This document shows, in pieces, positions 56,272 through 64,000 of a stretch of 64,000 nt of DNA. The translations under genes were made by a program, and so were the position numbers. Each line of letters begins with the position of its first letter. The stretch's first letter is position 1. The stretch comes from Pseudoflavonifractor sp. Marseille-P3106 (GTDB taxonomy: Bacteria > Bacillota > Clostridia > Oscillospirales > Oscillospiraceae), in the NCBI GenBank assembly GCA_900169975.1, contig LT827126.1, positions 806,001 to 870,000 on the forward strand, written 5' to 3'. The notes beneath the pieces are model-generated. The model was given only the letters and a program-made list of their open reading frames with translations, was not told where the DNA came from and searched no databases.

Positions 56272-58545
56272 TTAACTTGCGTTCTTTAATTGTTCTTCCA
56301 ACGCAGCCGGAATGGGGATACCGGCTTTCTTTGCGTAGGCTTTGAAATACATCTGAATACGCATACCCAGCAGCGTATTCCGCTTGCCGATCTCATTACG
56401 ATGGATTGCCATAAACAATACCTGTTTCTGCCCAATCAGCACCACCCGCTTTTTGGCACGCGTGATTCCGGTGTAGAGCAGATTACGGTACATCATGATG
56501 GTGTGCGCTTTAAGCAGCGGCATAATAACGGTCTCATACTCAGAGCCCATAGCCTTGTGGATCGTAGTAGCATAAGCCAGATCCACATTGCTCAAATCAT
56601 CTGCGCCGTATTCCAGTGTTCTGCCAGCGCCAAAATCCATGCCGATTTTTTTACCCTGGTCAGTGTCCTTAATATACCGGATGAAGCCCAGATCTCCATT
56701 AGAGACCTTTTCTGTGTTCTTGGTCTGCATGATGCGGTCATTGACCCGGAATATCCTGGGGCCAAACTTGATTTCCTCCTCCGCAGAGCGGAATGGGTTG
56801 ACCAATTCACGAATGGTCTCATTCAGCTGTTCCGACGACGCGGCGCCTTCTGAACGGAAAGGTGAAAGAATCTGCACATTCTCAATGCCACTCTCCTGTA
56901 TCTCCAAACAATACCGTTCTGTAATCTTTTCAGCGGTGTCTTCCTGACTATCACCAGACACGAAAACAAAATCCGGCCCGTAAAACAGTTTGGTATTGCC
57001 CTCGTTGATAAATTTGGCATTATAGGCAATCAGACTATCCTTCGACTGACGGAAAATCTGATCCAGCACCGTTACTGGGACGATTTGGGTCTCGATGATC
57101 TCACGGAAAACATTTCCTGCTCCTACGCTCGGAAGCTGATCTGGGTCGCCTACCAGTACGATTCTGGCATTTGCCTTCATGCGCTCAAAAAATTTCTCGG
57201 CAAGCCACATATCCACCATGGAAAACTCATCCACAATGATTAAATCGGCCGACAGTGGCTCTGACTTTCTGTTCCGGCTACCCTCATCCTCTTCACTGGT
57301 CAGTCCCAGACCACTGTGTAATGTTCGGGCATCCTCAAAGCCGGTACTCTCCGACATCCTGCGGCTTGCCCGACCGGTAGGTGCCATAAGAGCAATTTTG
57401 CCATCAGGGTGCAGCCGCCGGTAAACCTCAAGTATCGTCCGCAGCACTGTTGTTTTACCAGTACCAGGAGAACCCGTAATTACTGACAAGCCATGCCTAA
57501 ATGCTGCATAGACCGCAGCCTCCTGCTGTGCAGACAGGCGCAGTCCCATTTCAACCTTGACCTGTTCCAGCACCGGCGCAATATGCTCTACTGGCATCTG
57601 GGCGACCAGACGCTGGGCGATCCGGCGCGCCGTTTCGTCCTCTTGGGCAAACACTCTGGGAAGATAGATATTATCCTTCACGGAAACGATTGCTCCATTC
57701 AGGATCATTTCCTGCATCATATCCCTGACTTCCTGCTGATGCAGGCGAAGCTCCGGTACAGGTATCTTCTCATTGAGCAGTTTCAGCGCTGATTTCTCCA
57801 GTTCTTCAGAACTGATGTACAGATGGCCTCGTTTACTCTTGCCCTCATCCAGCACACAAAAGACAGCCCCTTTGATACGCATAGGGTCATGGAGATTGCC
57901 CCCGCGCTTTTGTACGATTGCATCTACACGCCGAAATCCAAAGCCGGAGATCTGGCAAAGCTCAAATGGGCTCTTTTCCAAAATCTCTACGCTGGTCGGG
58001 CCGAAATATTGATATATTTTCAATGCCGTCTTGGGAGTAATCTTAAACGGTGCCAGCAAGGTCATAATTCCTTGGAGCATACGGTTTTCTGCATAAGAAG
58101 CTTTGATGTCCTCCAATTTATTTTCCGTAATGCCCCGGATCTCCAACAGCCGCTCCGGCTGGTGTTCCAGAATATCCAGTGTGTCCACACCGAACCGCTC
58201 TACAATGTCTGCGGCAGTTTTGGGACCAATCCCTTTGATAAGCCCGGAGGCAAGGTAGCCCTCTACGCCGTTTTTTGTTCTGGGCACAATTTCACGCCAC
58301 TGCTCCACCTGGAGCTGGACACCATACTTGCCTTTTGCCCATTCACCATCCAGTTCCAACTCTACCGCATCTGTCCGTGGAATCTCATACCCCACAGCTG
58401 TAAAGCGGATCAAATGGTCTTTGTACCGCCTGTTTGACCTGGCCTCAGCTGGCACACTCTGGTCTGCGGTTTTTACACTGACGATGCAAAACTTATTGGC
58501 AGGATTATAAAAAATCGTCCCGTCGTAGGTACCAATACAATTCAT
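56272..58545 (-). CDS. recD2: RecD2-like ATP-dependent DNA helicase
   Basis: A 757-residue superfamily 1B helicase. The N-terminal ~200 residues hold helix-hairpin-helix repeats (GLIKGIGPKTAADIVERFG, LEIRGITENKLEDI). Walker A GSPGTGKTT is near 357-365, motif II DLIIVDEFSMVD near 440, motif III GDPDQLPSVGAG and motif VI YTGITRAKKRVVLIG near the C-terminus. RecD2 proteins unwind DNA 5'-3' in repair. GAGGTGAAAAAGG precedes ATG 58545. It follows the YqaJ nuclease by 14 nt; nuclease plus helicase suggests end resection. Confidence 0.95.
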   Translation of the reverse strand: MNCIGTYDGTIFYNPANKFCIVSVKTADQSVPAEARSNRRYKDHLIRFTAVGYEIPRTDAVELELDGEWAKGKYGVQLQVEQWREIVPRTKNGVEGYLASGLIKGIGPKTAADIVERFGVDTLDILEHQPERLLEIRGITENKLEDIKASYAENRMLQGIMTLLAPFKITPKTALKIYQYFGPTSVEILEKSPFELCQISGFGFRRVDAIVQKRGGNLHDPMRIKGAVFCVLDEGKSKRGHLYISSEELEKSALKLLNEKIPVPELRLHQQEVRDMMQEMILNGAIVSVKDNIYLPRVFAQEDETARRIAQRLVAQMPVEHIAPVLEQVKVEMGLRLSAQQEAAVYAAFRHGLSVITGSPGTGKTTVLRTILEVYRRLHPDGKIALMAPTGRASRRMSESTGFEDARTLHSGLGLTSEEDEGSRNRKSEPLSADLIIVDEFSMVDMWLAEKFFERMKANARIVLVGDPDQLPSVGAGNVFREIIETQIVPVTVLDQIFRQSKDSLIAYNAKFINEGNTKLFYGPDFVFVSGDSQEDTAEKITERYCLEIQESGIENVQILSPFRSEGAASSEQLNETIRELVNPFRSAEEEIKFGPRIFRVNDRIMQTKNTEKVSNGDLGFIRYIKDTDQGKKIGMDFGAGRTLEYGADDLSNVDLAYATTIHKAMGSEYETVIMPLLKAHTIMMYRNLLYTGITRAKKRVVLIGQKQVLFMAIHRNEIGKRNTLLGMRIQMYFKAYAKKAGIPIPAALEEQLKNAS

Positions 58546-58559
58546 CCTTTTTCACCTCA

Positions 58560-59627
58560 CTAAGCGGCCTCCATAATCGAGGCTCTAACACTGAACCGTC
58601 TGGATTCGGATACTGTAACAAACTGCTCGTAAATATCTGGATGCTCCAGTTTCAACCGAAGCAGGTTATCCTTGTCAATGATGGACTTGCGAATAGGGGT
58701 ATAGGTAACCGTATAGTTCACTCCCTCCTGCTCACAGACTGCAGTGCAGCTGGTACCCATTTCCGCAATCAACAGCGCCTTCAGACGCTGAATATCCTTG
58801 TCGATTTCTTTGGAGTACACCTCTGCATTTTTCTTTTCATCCAGAAGCCGCAAATACTGCATGAGTTTTGCAGTCATATCCAGGTCGAGTGCAACGGCTG
58901 GGGCATTTTTATCTGCCGGGCCAAAGTGTTTGCGTGCGCTCTCAATAATCAAGGCCCCACTTTCTGTATAGGGCGGCGGCACATGGCGCTGCACATGCTT
59001 TTCCCAGAAATACTGCTCCAAAAAGACCATCTCAGCCTCATACTCGAAATCACGCTTGACCTCCCGGATAATAACTTCCTCCTCGTTGTTACCATACAGG
59101 CAGCAAAAGAAACATCGGTCAAGATCCGTTACTGCCATATAATGACGCCCCTGAGATTCATAGTAGACTGGAACAGTCTCCTTCCCATTCATCCACCAGT
59201 TATCTCTGGCATTATAGTTTGTGGTCTTGATCTCAAGGATCGCTGTGGTGCCATCCGGCAGTTCCACAAAGTAGTCCACATCAGCCAGCATCCAAGGATA
59301 CTGTGGGTGCCGGAACATCTTTTTGATTTGGTAGACCCGATATCCGGTTTTCCGCTCGAATATCTTTGCTACCAGAGGCTCCAGCAAATGCCCCATTTCC
59401 ATGGCAACCCAGTTGCCCTCATCATCTTCCACTGACGCTATGTTCAGTTTGTCGTAGTACAGATCCCTGGCTGTCCGGAATGGAGAAGTGCCAAAGATCG
59501 CCGATACATCGCTGCCGCCGATTCCACGGCGCCGGTAATCCAGCCAGTCTTCTTCTGAAAGATCTGCCGTTTCTACCAGCACCAGCGGTTCATGCCGCTT
59601 TCGTTCAGCACTATTGCTGCCAGACAT
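58560..59627 (-). CDS. YqaJ-family viral recombinase/exonuclease
   Basis: A 355-residue nuclease of the PD-(D/E)XK fold. WLDYRRRGIGGSDVSAIFGTSPFRTARDLYYDKL at ~30-60 is the YqaJ signature; the catalytic triad reads as E in EMGHLLEPLVAKIFERKTG, D in MLADVDYFVELPDG and E-x-K in AILEIKTTN near 145-150. It would resect DNA 5'-3' for single-strand annealing or replication. ATG 59627 follows GGAGGGGGATTTGAT. It is the first clear gene of the long operon, downstream of a terminator-bearing leader. Confidence 0.93.
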   Translation of the reverse strand: MSGSNSAERKRHEPLVLVETADLSEEDWLDYRRRGIGGSDVSAIFGTSPFRTARDLYYDKLNIASVEDDEGNWVAMEMGHLLEPLVAKIFERKTGYRVYQIKKMFRHPQYPWMLADVDYFVELPDGTTAILEIKTTNYNARDNWWMNGKETVPVYYESQGRHYMAVTDLDRCFFCCLYGNNEEEVIIREVKRDFEYEAEMVFLEQYFWEKHVQRHVPPPYTESGALIIESARKHFGPADKNAPAVALDLDMTAKLMQYLRLLDEKKNAEVYSKEIDKDIQRLKALLIAEMGTSCTAVCEQEGVNYTVTYTPIRKSIIDKDNLLRLKLEHPDIYEQFVTVSESRRFSVRASIMEAA

Positions 59628-59628
59628 A

Positions 59629-59799
59629 TCAAATCCCCCTCCGTGATCTTCGGGGCAAAATAACTGCCCTCGCCATTGGTGCAACATTTCGGGGCCGGAG
59701 CGAAGATACTGCCTGTCTCTTCATCTTCCAGTCCGTGGAGTGTGCCGGCTTGACCCGCCGACCATTCTGCTTTCTTTTCTGCTTCACATTCATGTACAT
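59629..59799 (-). CDS. Possible small basic protein at the head of the operon
   Basis: A 56-residue frame (MYMNVKQKRKQNGRRVKPAH...) behind AAAGGCAGGTC, ending 1 nt before the YqaJ start. It is very rich in Arg and Lys and has no recognised family. Another frame over the same DNA looks equally protein-like (GTLHGLEDEETGSIFAPA) but has no start codon. Either is uncertain. Confidence 0.35.
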   Translation of the reverse strand: MYMNVKQKRKQNGRRVKPAHSTDWKMKRQAVSSLRPRNVAPMARAVILPRRSRRGI

Positions 59800-59854
59800 G
59801 ACCTGCCTTTCTCAGTTTTGATTTATCCTTAAAGCCCTTTCAGGCTTACAGGCA

Positions 59855-59927
59855 ATAAAAAAGCGAGAATGACAGACGGCATAAAGCCTGGCGCCCATAG
59901 TTGCCTATGAACCGATGTCATTCTCGC
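59855..59927 (-). terminator. Terminator inside the leader of the DNA-processing operon
   Basis: GCGAGAATGACA (59863-59874) pairs perfectly with TGTCATTCTCGC (59916-59927); TTTTTT follows on the minus strand. It lies between the operon promoter and its first gene, so read-through must be controlled. Confidence 0.85.
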
Positions 59928-60107
59928 AATGGTGGGTAAATCCCGTAAAATAAAAAAACCAGCAATATACCGGCCTGAAAAGGCGCAGTGATACTACTGA
60001 CACAAGTACAAAATTAACAGCGTGTGCAATGCAGTCATTACTCCGCAACACAAGCCCTAAAGCCTGTGTACCCTGACGGGCAACGCACAAAAATCAATTA
60101 CATTGCA
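59928..60107 (-). ncRNA. Untranslated leader of the DNA-processing operon
   Basis: About 180 nt between the promoter at 60108-60136 and the leader terminator. It contains further short inverted segments (CCGGTATATTGCTGG followed by seven T near 59955). A frame of 61 codons starts only with TTG. The layout fits a conditional terminator or antiterminator RNA controlling the downstream operon. Confidence 0.4.
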
Positions 60108-60136
60108 ATTCTAACACAATATATAGTGCTTGTCAA
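60108..60136 (-). promoter_or_regulatory. Strong promoter of the DNA-processing operon
   Basis: Minus strand TTGACA (60136-60131), a 17-nt spacer, TAGAAT (60113-60108). It is the only consensus promoter ahead of ~18 kb of leftward genes. Confidence 0.85.
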
Positions 60137-60406
60137 TTCAAACATTCTATATATTGATTTTTGGATTTTCTTTAAATTTTCTTTCCTCTTTGCAGAAGTT
60201 CTTTCTTCCCCGCCTATTTATAGGATGTATCGGATCATTTGGTAATACTGGATGATCCCTACGCTCTTTTAGTACCTTGCTACGAAAATAGGTAGCGAGG
60301 TCGTGTACTTTGACAAACAGGTTTTCAACGCCTCATAAAAAACCATCGCAACACAAAAAGCGGCAGGCCAAAACCTGTCGCTGGTCGAAGTATGGAACCG
60401 CGAACA

Positions 60407-61645
60407 TCAGTCTGGTGCAACCACAAAGTATCCCAGTTTTTGCAGTTCGTTCACCATGCGGCCGGCCCGTTTTCGTTCGCTTTGTTTCCTGCGGATCTCA
60501 AAACATTCTTCGTTGTAGGGGGTTCCTGTCTTCAGCATCGTGTAAATCAACGTCAACAGCTTTCGAGCCAAAGCAATCGTTGCCCGTTTTGCTCCCTTGC
60601 GCTGCTTGACTCGCCAGTACCAGCCAGAGAGGTACAGTGTTCGTTTTCCGGAGATGACCCATCCGACTTCGCAGAGCATGCTTTTCAGGTAAGGATCTCC
60701 CTTATTGATATGGGCGCTCTTGCGTTTTCCGGCACTCTCGTTGTTGCCGGGACTCAAACCAGCCCAGGAGCATATGTGCTGGGAATCCGGAAATGCACTC
60801 ATATCAGTACCAATCTCTGCGATGATGGAAGCTGCTGCGGTTACATCAATGCCCGGTATAGAACACAGGAGACTTAATGCCGCTTCATGTTTTACGATTT
60901 CTTCCGAAATAGCATCTTCCACGGTATGGCGGTGTCGTTCAAGAGATTCCAAGTGTTCAAATATCATACGAAGAAAGGACCGCTGGTGCTCTGAAAGTGA
61001 GCCGTTCAAAGCAACAAGAATTTCGTCAATGCGTTTCCGAGTCTGTGTTTTCAGACACTTATCCAGAGCCTCCCGCGAGATATCTCCGTATTCCATGAGA
61101 TGACGGATAATATTTCGTCCAGAAGCTCCAAATGCGTCCGATAGAAACGCTGTGAAACGGAAGCCGGAGCTTTGCAGAAACTTATCGATGCGGTTCTTTT
61201 GGGCGGTTATGTCGTGAACGATGCTCTTACGATACCGTGTCAGATGCCGCAGTTCCCGAAAAGTCTTATCTGGGATAAAGCTCCCATTTAGCAACCCTGC
61301 TCGGAGTAATGTAGCAATCCATTGCGCATCACGCATATCCGTTTTGCGCCCAGGCACATTCTTCATGTGGCGGGCATTTACCACCAGAATGTTGATCTGA
61401 CCATCAAAGCAGGGCTCTAACATCTCATAAATGGGTTGCCAATAAATCCCGGTGCTCTCCATGGCAACATGGCGACACTCTACCTCCAACACCCAGTCCC
61501 GTAATTTCCGCATTTCTGGGATAAGCGTGCTGAAAGAGCGAATCTCAATTTCCGGCTCGGTGCCCAGCTCGCCTCTGGCAAGACAAGCAACGATAACATC
61601 GCGGTGAACATCCAATCCCATGGCGCAGGTCAATATGTCTTGCAT
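60407..61645 (-). CDS. IS110-family transposase (DEDD recombinase)
   Basis: A 412-residue recombinase. The N-terminal RuvC-like domain has MGLDVHRDVIVACL (Asp near 12), AMESTGIYWQP (Glu) and KTDMRDAQWIATLL (Asp pair). The C-terminal Tnp domain has LLCSIPGIDVTAAASIIAEIG and WAGLSPGNNESAGKRKSAH with the conserved Ser. ATG 61645 follows CAGGGAGGGATTTG. IS110 recombinases use a bridge RNA, encoded in the element's non-coding end, to pair donor and target. The reading frame is intact. Confidence 0.95.
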   Translation of the reverse strand: MQDILTCAMGLDVHRDVIVACLARGELGTEPEIEIRSFSTLIPEMRKLRDWVLEVECRHVAMESTGIYWQPIYEMLEPCFDGQINILVVNARHMKNVPGRKTDMRDAQWIATLLRAGLLNGSFIPDKTFRELRHLTRYRKSIVHDITAQKNRIDKFLQSSGFRFTAFLSDAFGASGRNIIRHLMEYGDISREALDKCLKTQTRKRIDEILVALNGSLSEHQRSFLRMIFEHLESLERHRHTVEDAISEEIVKHEAALSLLCSIPGIDVTAAASIIAEIGTDMSAFPDSQHICSWAGLSPGNNESAGKRKSAHINKGDPYLKSMLCEVGWVISGKRTLYLSGWYWRVKQRKGAKRATIALARKLLTLIYTMLKTGTPYNEECFEIRRKQSERKRAGRMVNELQKLGYFVVAPD

Positions 61646-61888
61646 CAAATCCCTCCCTGAAATATGCAGGCTGGGAATTGCCCGGGTGGGTATCCGAACT
61701 TTGCTACTCGTGCTCTTCACTTGCGTGATGCAACATACTGCTGTTCTCTTGGGCAATTCGTCCACGTTGAACAAACGGGGTGAAAATCCACCAAGGTACA
61801 ACCGGACTACGCCTGCTGACTTCAGTTTAGCAAATCCTGCGGTTAACGCACAGACTATATTTTCATTCTCAGCTGTGATGGCATTTCA
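61646..61888 (-). ncRNA. Candidate bridge RNA region of the IS110 element
   Basis: About 243 bp of non-coding DNA upstream of the transposase inside the element. In IS110-group elements the bridge RNA is encoded in this 5' non-coding end. No stem-loop model was confirmed by eye. Confidence 0.4.
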
Positions 61889-61899
61889 TGAGGCGTTGA

Positions 61900-62160
61900 C
61901 AAGTTCATAACCTCTATGGGGAGTTATACAGGAATTCTGGACAGTGTGCGATGACCACAGAAGCGCGCCCATAATCGAAGTGCTGCACAGCAGCAGCCTG
62001 AAATACACGGCAGAACCGTTCTGGCGTAGGAAATGGCCCCATTAGAGTTCTTTTGTTATTTCAATACCTCCTGACCTCAAGACCGTTTTCATTGTTTTTG
62101 TTGAAAACCTTCTTCTACAAATCGTAAGGGATCATTGTAATCGAAAAAAGGAGGACGATT
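61900..62160. other. Non-coding stretch between the IS and the excisionase gene
   Basis: Contains a start-less frame ending SLKYTAEPFWRRKWPH (stop at about 62045), probably the end of a gene or leader peptide disrupted near the IS. AAAAAAGGAGGACGATT before 62161 is the excisionase ribosome binding site. No convincing promoter was picked out. Confidence 0.4.
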
Positions 62161-62361
62161 ATGGAGAAAAGAAAACCGAATGACCTACCGCCGGAGCAGT
62201 GCTTGGCTGTTAATACCGATACCCTTTGCAAACTGTTGTGCTGTGGAAGGCACACTGCAGTACAGATTGGGGATCTTGCCAATGCACGCATTACCATGAA
62301 CACCCGTGTCCTATGGAGTGTCCAGCGTATCAAAGAATATCTTTATGATATTTCCGGCTAA
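62161..62361 (+). CDS. xis: Excisionase (Tn916-type Xis)
   Basis: A 66-residue winged-helix protein: LAVNTDTLCKLLCCGRHTAVQIGDLANARITMNTRVLWSVQRIKEYLYDISG, the pattern of Tn916-like excisionases (AA-x-L-LGxGR-TA-xIG). AAAGGAGGACGATT precedes the ATG. It lies 52 bp upstream of the integrase on the same strand, the usual Xis-Int order. It would bend the element ends and favour excision. Confidence 0.88.
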   Translation: MEKRKPNDLPPEQCLAVNTDTLCKLLCCGRHTAVQIGDLANARITMNTRVLWSVQRIKEYLYDISG

Positions 62362-62413
62362 ATAACCATGCCAGTAAGGCGCACTACACTTTTATAATCA
62401 GGAGGTACCAGTA

Positions 62414-63646
62414 ATGGCAAAAGTGAGAAAAGACAACAAAGGACGAAATCTTCGGCCCGGAGAAACACAACGGGCAGATGGCAGCTATATGTATGTCTAC
62501 AAATTAGGCACTAAAAAGAAATATCTTTACGACTCCGATCTCGCAAGTCTTCGTGTCAAAGAAAAGCAGATCAACAAAGATAAGGATGATGGCATCCGTA
62601 CTCAGGAAGCCATGAAGCTTACCCTGAATGATATGTTCAAGGTCTACATGAATAACAACATCAAACTGAAGCCCTCTACCAGAGCAAATTATCTTTACCT
62701 GTGGGACTTCTATGTGAAAGAAGAGCCTTTCGCTAACATGCCTCTGCCACAAATCCACAGAAGTGATATTCTCGCGTTTTATACCAAACTGCTGAAACAC
62801 GGCTTTGCTATCAACTCACTGGAGAGCATCAACACCATTGTTCACCCTACGCTTGAAATGGCCGTAGACGACGATTACATCCGCAAAAATCCCAGCAAGG
62901 GCATTTACCGCAAGCTCAAGACGGATGGCAGCGCTCCAAAGCCTAAACGGCGGATCGCACTCACTAAAACGCAACAGCAGAATTTCCTGCGTTTTATTGC
63001 CAAGTCCCCTACATACAGCCATTGGCTCCCCATTATGACTGTGCTCCTTGGAACAGGAATGCGTGTCGCAGAATGTACCGGCATTACCAAAAGCGATATT
63101 AACTTGAGCGAAAACACAATCTCGGTCAACCACAACTTGATCTACCGGGTCATTGACGGAAAAGCCGGATTTCACATTACCACTCCCAAAACTGAGAGCG
63201 GTACACGAATTATCCCTATCCTCTATCCAGAGGTGGCCGAGCAGCTTCGCCTCCAGATTGAAACCATCGACGCATTGTATCCAGACGATCAACTGGTGTT
63301 AGGAGGAGTTCACGGTTTTGTTTTCCGCAACCGAACCGGCTCATTCATGAGCGCCCACAATATCAATCGGGCGATTGAGAGAATCAGCGTAACTTACAAC
63401 ATGGAGGAAATGGATCAGGCTGAACTGGAAGACCGTGAACCGGATCTGCTCCCTCATTTTAGTGTTCACAACTTGCGGCACACCTTCTGTACCCGGCTCT
63501 GCGAAAGCACCAACGATGTTAAATTCATTCAGCAAGTCATGGGGCATGCCGATTTCTCTACTACAATGGACATCTACACCCATATCACACAAGAGAATAT
63601 GCAGGAGAAGGCAAAAAACATTAGTGTGAACATGAAGCTGATGTAA
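62414..63646 (+). CDS. int: Tyrosine integrase (Tn916-type)
   Basis: A 410-residue tyrosine recombinase. The N-terminal arm-binding domain is followed by a core-binding domain (~75-170) and the catalytic domain. Catalytic residues read as Arg near 217 (GTGMRVAECTG), His-x-x-Arg near 352-355 (VHNLRHTFCTR), His in VMGHADFSTTMDIYTH and nucleophile Tyr near 388. AGGAGGTACCAGTA precedes ATG 62414. It ends about 130 bp before the metG stop, so it marks the right end of the element. It integrates and, with Xis, excises the element. Confidence 0.95.
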   Translation: MAKVRKDNKGRNLRPGETQRADGSYMYVYKLGTKKKYLYDSDLASLRVKEKQINKDKDDGIRTQEAMKLTLNDMFKVYMNNNIKLKPSTRANYLYLWDFYVKEEPFANMPLPQIHRSDILAFYTKLLKHGFAINSLESINTIVHPTLEMAVDDDYIRKNPSKGIYRKLKTDGSAPKPKRRIALTKTQQQNFLRFIAKSPTYSHWLPIMTVLLGTGMRVAECTGITKSDINLSENTISVNHNLIYRVIDGKAGFHITTPKTESGTRIIPILYPEVAEQLRLQIETIDALYPDDQLVLGGVHGFVFRNRTGSFMSAHNINRAIERISVTYNMEEMDQAELEDREPDLLPHFSVHNLRHTFCTRLCESTNDVKFIQQVMGHADFSTTMDIYTHITQENMQEKAKNISVNMKLM

Positions 63647-63649
63647 AAA

Positions 63650-63688
63650 GAAAGGCGAATCTGCATTTTATAAGCAGATCCGCCTTTC
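63650..63688. terminator. Bidirectional terminator between int and metG
   Basis: GAAAGGCGxATCTGC pairs with GCAGATxCGCCTTTC; TTTTTACAT follows on the minus strand. It ends both converging genes. Confidence 0.82.
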
Positions 63689-63722
63689 ATATTGCTTCAT
63701 CCGGTTTCGTAGGGTCTCGCGC

Positions 63723-63765
63723 AAAAGTTGTAGAAAAGTTGTAGTAACGCGATTTTTTGTAGTAA
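63723..63765. repeat. Tandem 11-bp repeats at the element end, candidate integrase arm sites
   Basis: AAAAGTTGTAG occurs twice back to back (63723-63733 and 63734-63744), and a related TTTTTTGTAGTA follows at 63754. The position between int and metG is where arm-type integrase sites and the att core would be. Confidence 0.5.
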
Positions 63766-63774
63766 ATGACCTCT

Positions 63775-64000
63775 TTAGTACAGCTTTGCTCCTGCCGGAA
63801 TACTGTCATCCAGCATCAAAAGATTTAAGCCTTCCCGTCCGTCATACTCGTACACTGCGGAAATCAGCATACCCTCGGAATCAATACCCATCATCTTTCT
63901 CGGCGGCAGGTTTGTGATTGCCACACAGGTCTTACCAACCAGCTCTTCCGGCTCGTAATACTCGTGAATACCGCTTAAAATGGTGCGTTTCCGGTCTGTT
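63775..64000 (-). CDS. metG: Methionyl-tRNA synthetase, C-terminal fragment (window edge)
   Basis: The minus-strand frame ends in TAA at 63775-63777. The visible ~74 residues match the C-terminal tRNA-binding (OB-fold) domain of MetG: GIHEYYEPEELVGKTCVAI, NLPPRKMMGIDSEGMLISA and LDDSIPAGAKLY at the end. It is the only clear chromosomal housekeeping gene in the window and gives the insertion site of the element. The reading frame is intact to its normal end, so the insertion has not damaged it. Confidence 0.93.
   Translation of the reverse strand, partial: TDRKRTILSGIHEYYEPEELVGKTCVAITNLPPRKMMGIDSEGMLISAVYEYDGREGLNLLMLDDSIPAGAKLY

Larger units (their letters stand above)
60326..61899 (-). mobile_element. 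IS110-family insertion sequence
   Basis: The two ends carry inverted copies of CAACGCCTCAT (60326-60336; reversed at 61889-61899), extended inward by an imperfect match (AAACCATCGCA / GAAATGCCATCACA). Inside lies one DEDD-type transposase with ~80 bp after and ~245 bp before it. Borders are approximate because IS110 elements often lack terminal repeats and target duplications. Confidence 0.75.

Noticed and set aside
59905..60090. 61-codon frame in the leader of the DNA-processing operon
   Set aside because: Only a TTG start without a good site, and it runs into the terminator hairpin; treated as untranslated leader.
1..64000. CRISPR arrays, tRNA or rRNA genes
   Set aside because: No regularly spaced repeats of CRISPR type and no cloverleaf or rRNA-like segments were noticed; the only short tandem repeats found are operator-, centromere- or arm-type sites.

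Overview
The window looks like the accessory part of a Gram-positive, low-to-moderate GC bacterium of the class Clostridia (gut Lachnospiraceae or Oscillospiraceae type). The reasons are strong AGGAGG-type ribosome binding sites, TTGACA-N17-TATAAT-like promoters, an FMN riboswitch, and families such as DUF3784, DUF6440, cysteine-rich KTR, PcfJ/PcfK and Tn916-type Xis/Int. Almost everything appears to be one large integrative or plasmid-like mobile element. Its right end is a tyrosine integrase abutting the 3' end of chromosomal metG (63775-64000, minus strand). Its left end lies outside the window.

Layout. 1-4.2 kb: tail of an FtsX-type ABC permease, a small membrane protein and an orphan winged-helix gene, then a flavin module (HxlR regulator, nitroreductase, FMN riboswitch, RibU, and a riboflavin kinase fused to an OmpR-type winged helix). 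4.3-12.7 kb: a magnesium module with two MgtA-type P-ATPases, MgtC, three small membrane proteins and two winged-helix genes. 12.8-16.6 kb: element housekeeping (HTH_16 protein, sigma factor, SLOG/DUF1273 protein, XRE regulator, ParM/ParR partition pair). 16.6-22.2 kb: a MATE exporter behind a leader-peptide attenuator, a KTR protein, DUF6440, a winged-helix gene, DUF523, SnoaL/NTF2-like proteins and a PadR/DUF2812 pair. 22.3-35.5 kb: a two-component system with one ABC ATPase and four FtsX-type permeases, bound together by a repeated response-regulator promoter. 35.6-41.1 kb: a LanFEG-like ABC exporter with lipoprotein, winged-helix gene and its own two-component system. 41.2-60.1 kb: a single long minus-strand DNA-processing operon (YqaJ nuclease, RecD2 helicase, primase, PcfK/AcrIIA9-like, PcfJ, DNA ligase and several unknown proteins) led by a strong promoter and a terminator-containing leader. 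60.3-61.9 kb: an IS110-family insertion. 62.1-63.7 kb: excisionase and integrase.

How the genes work together. Cargo operons deal with envelope stress (antimicrobial peptides, drugs), Mg2+ and flavin supply. The long operon probably replicates and repairs the element, ParMR partitions it, and Xis/Int moves it. Two patterns stand out. First, short OmpR-type winged-helix proteins without a functional receiver domain sit at the 3' end of successive cargo operons, one of them fused to riboflavin kinase. Second, seven promoters share a TGYAAC-N10-TANNNT geometry and probably form the regulon of the two-component system at 33.6-35.4 kb, including the truncated modules at the window start and at 17.4 kb. 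All functional assignments rest on reading translated sequences and motifs by eye; no database search was possible.
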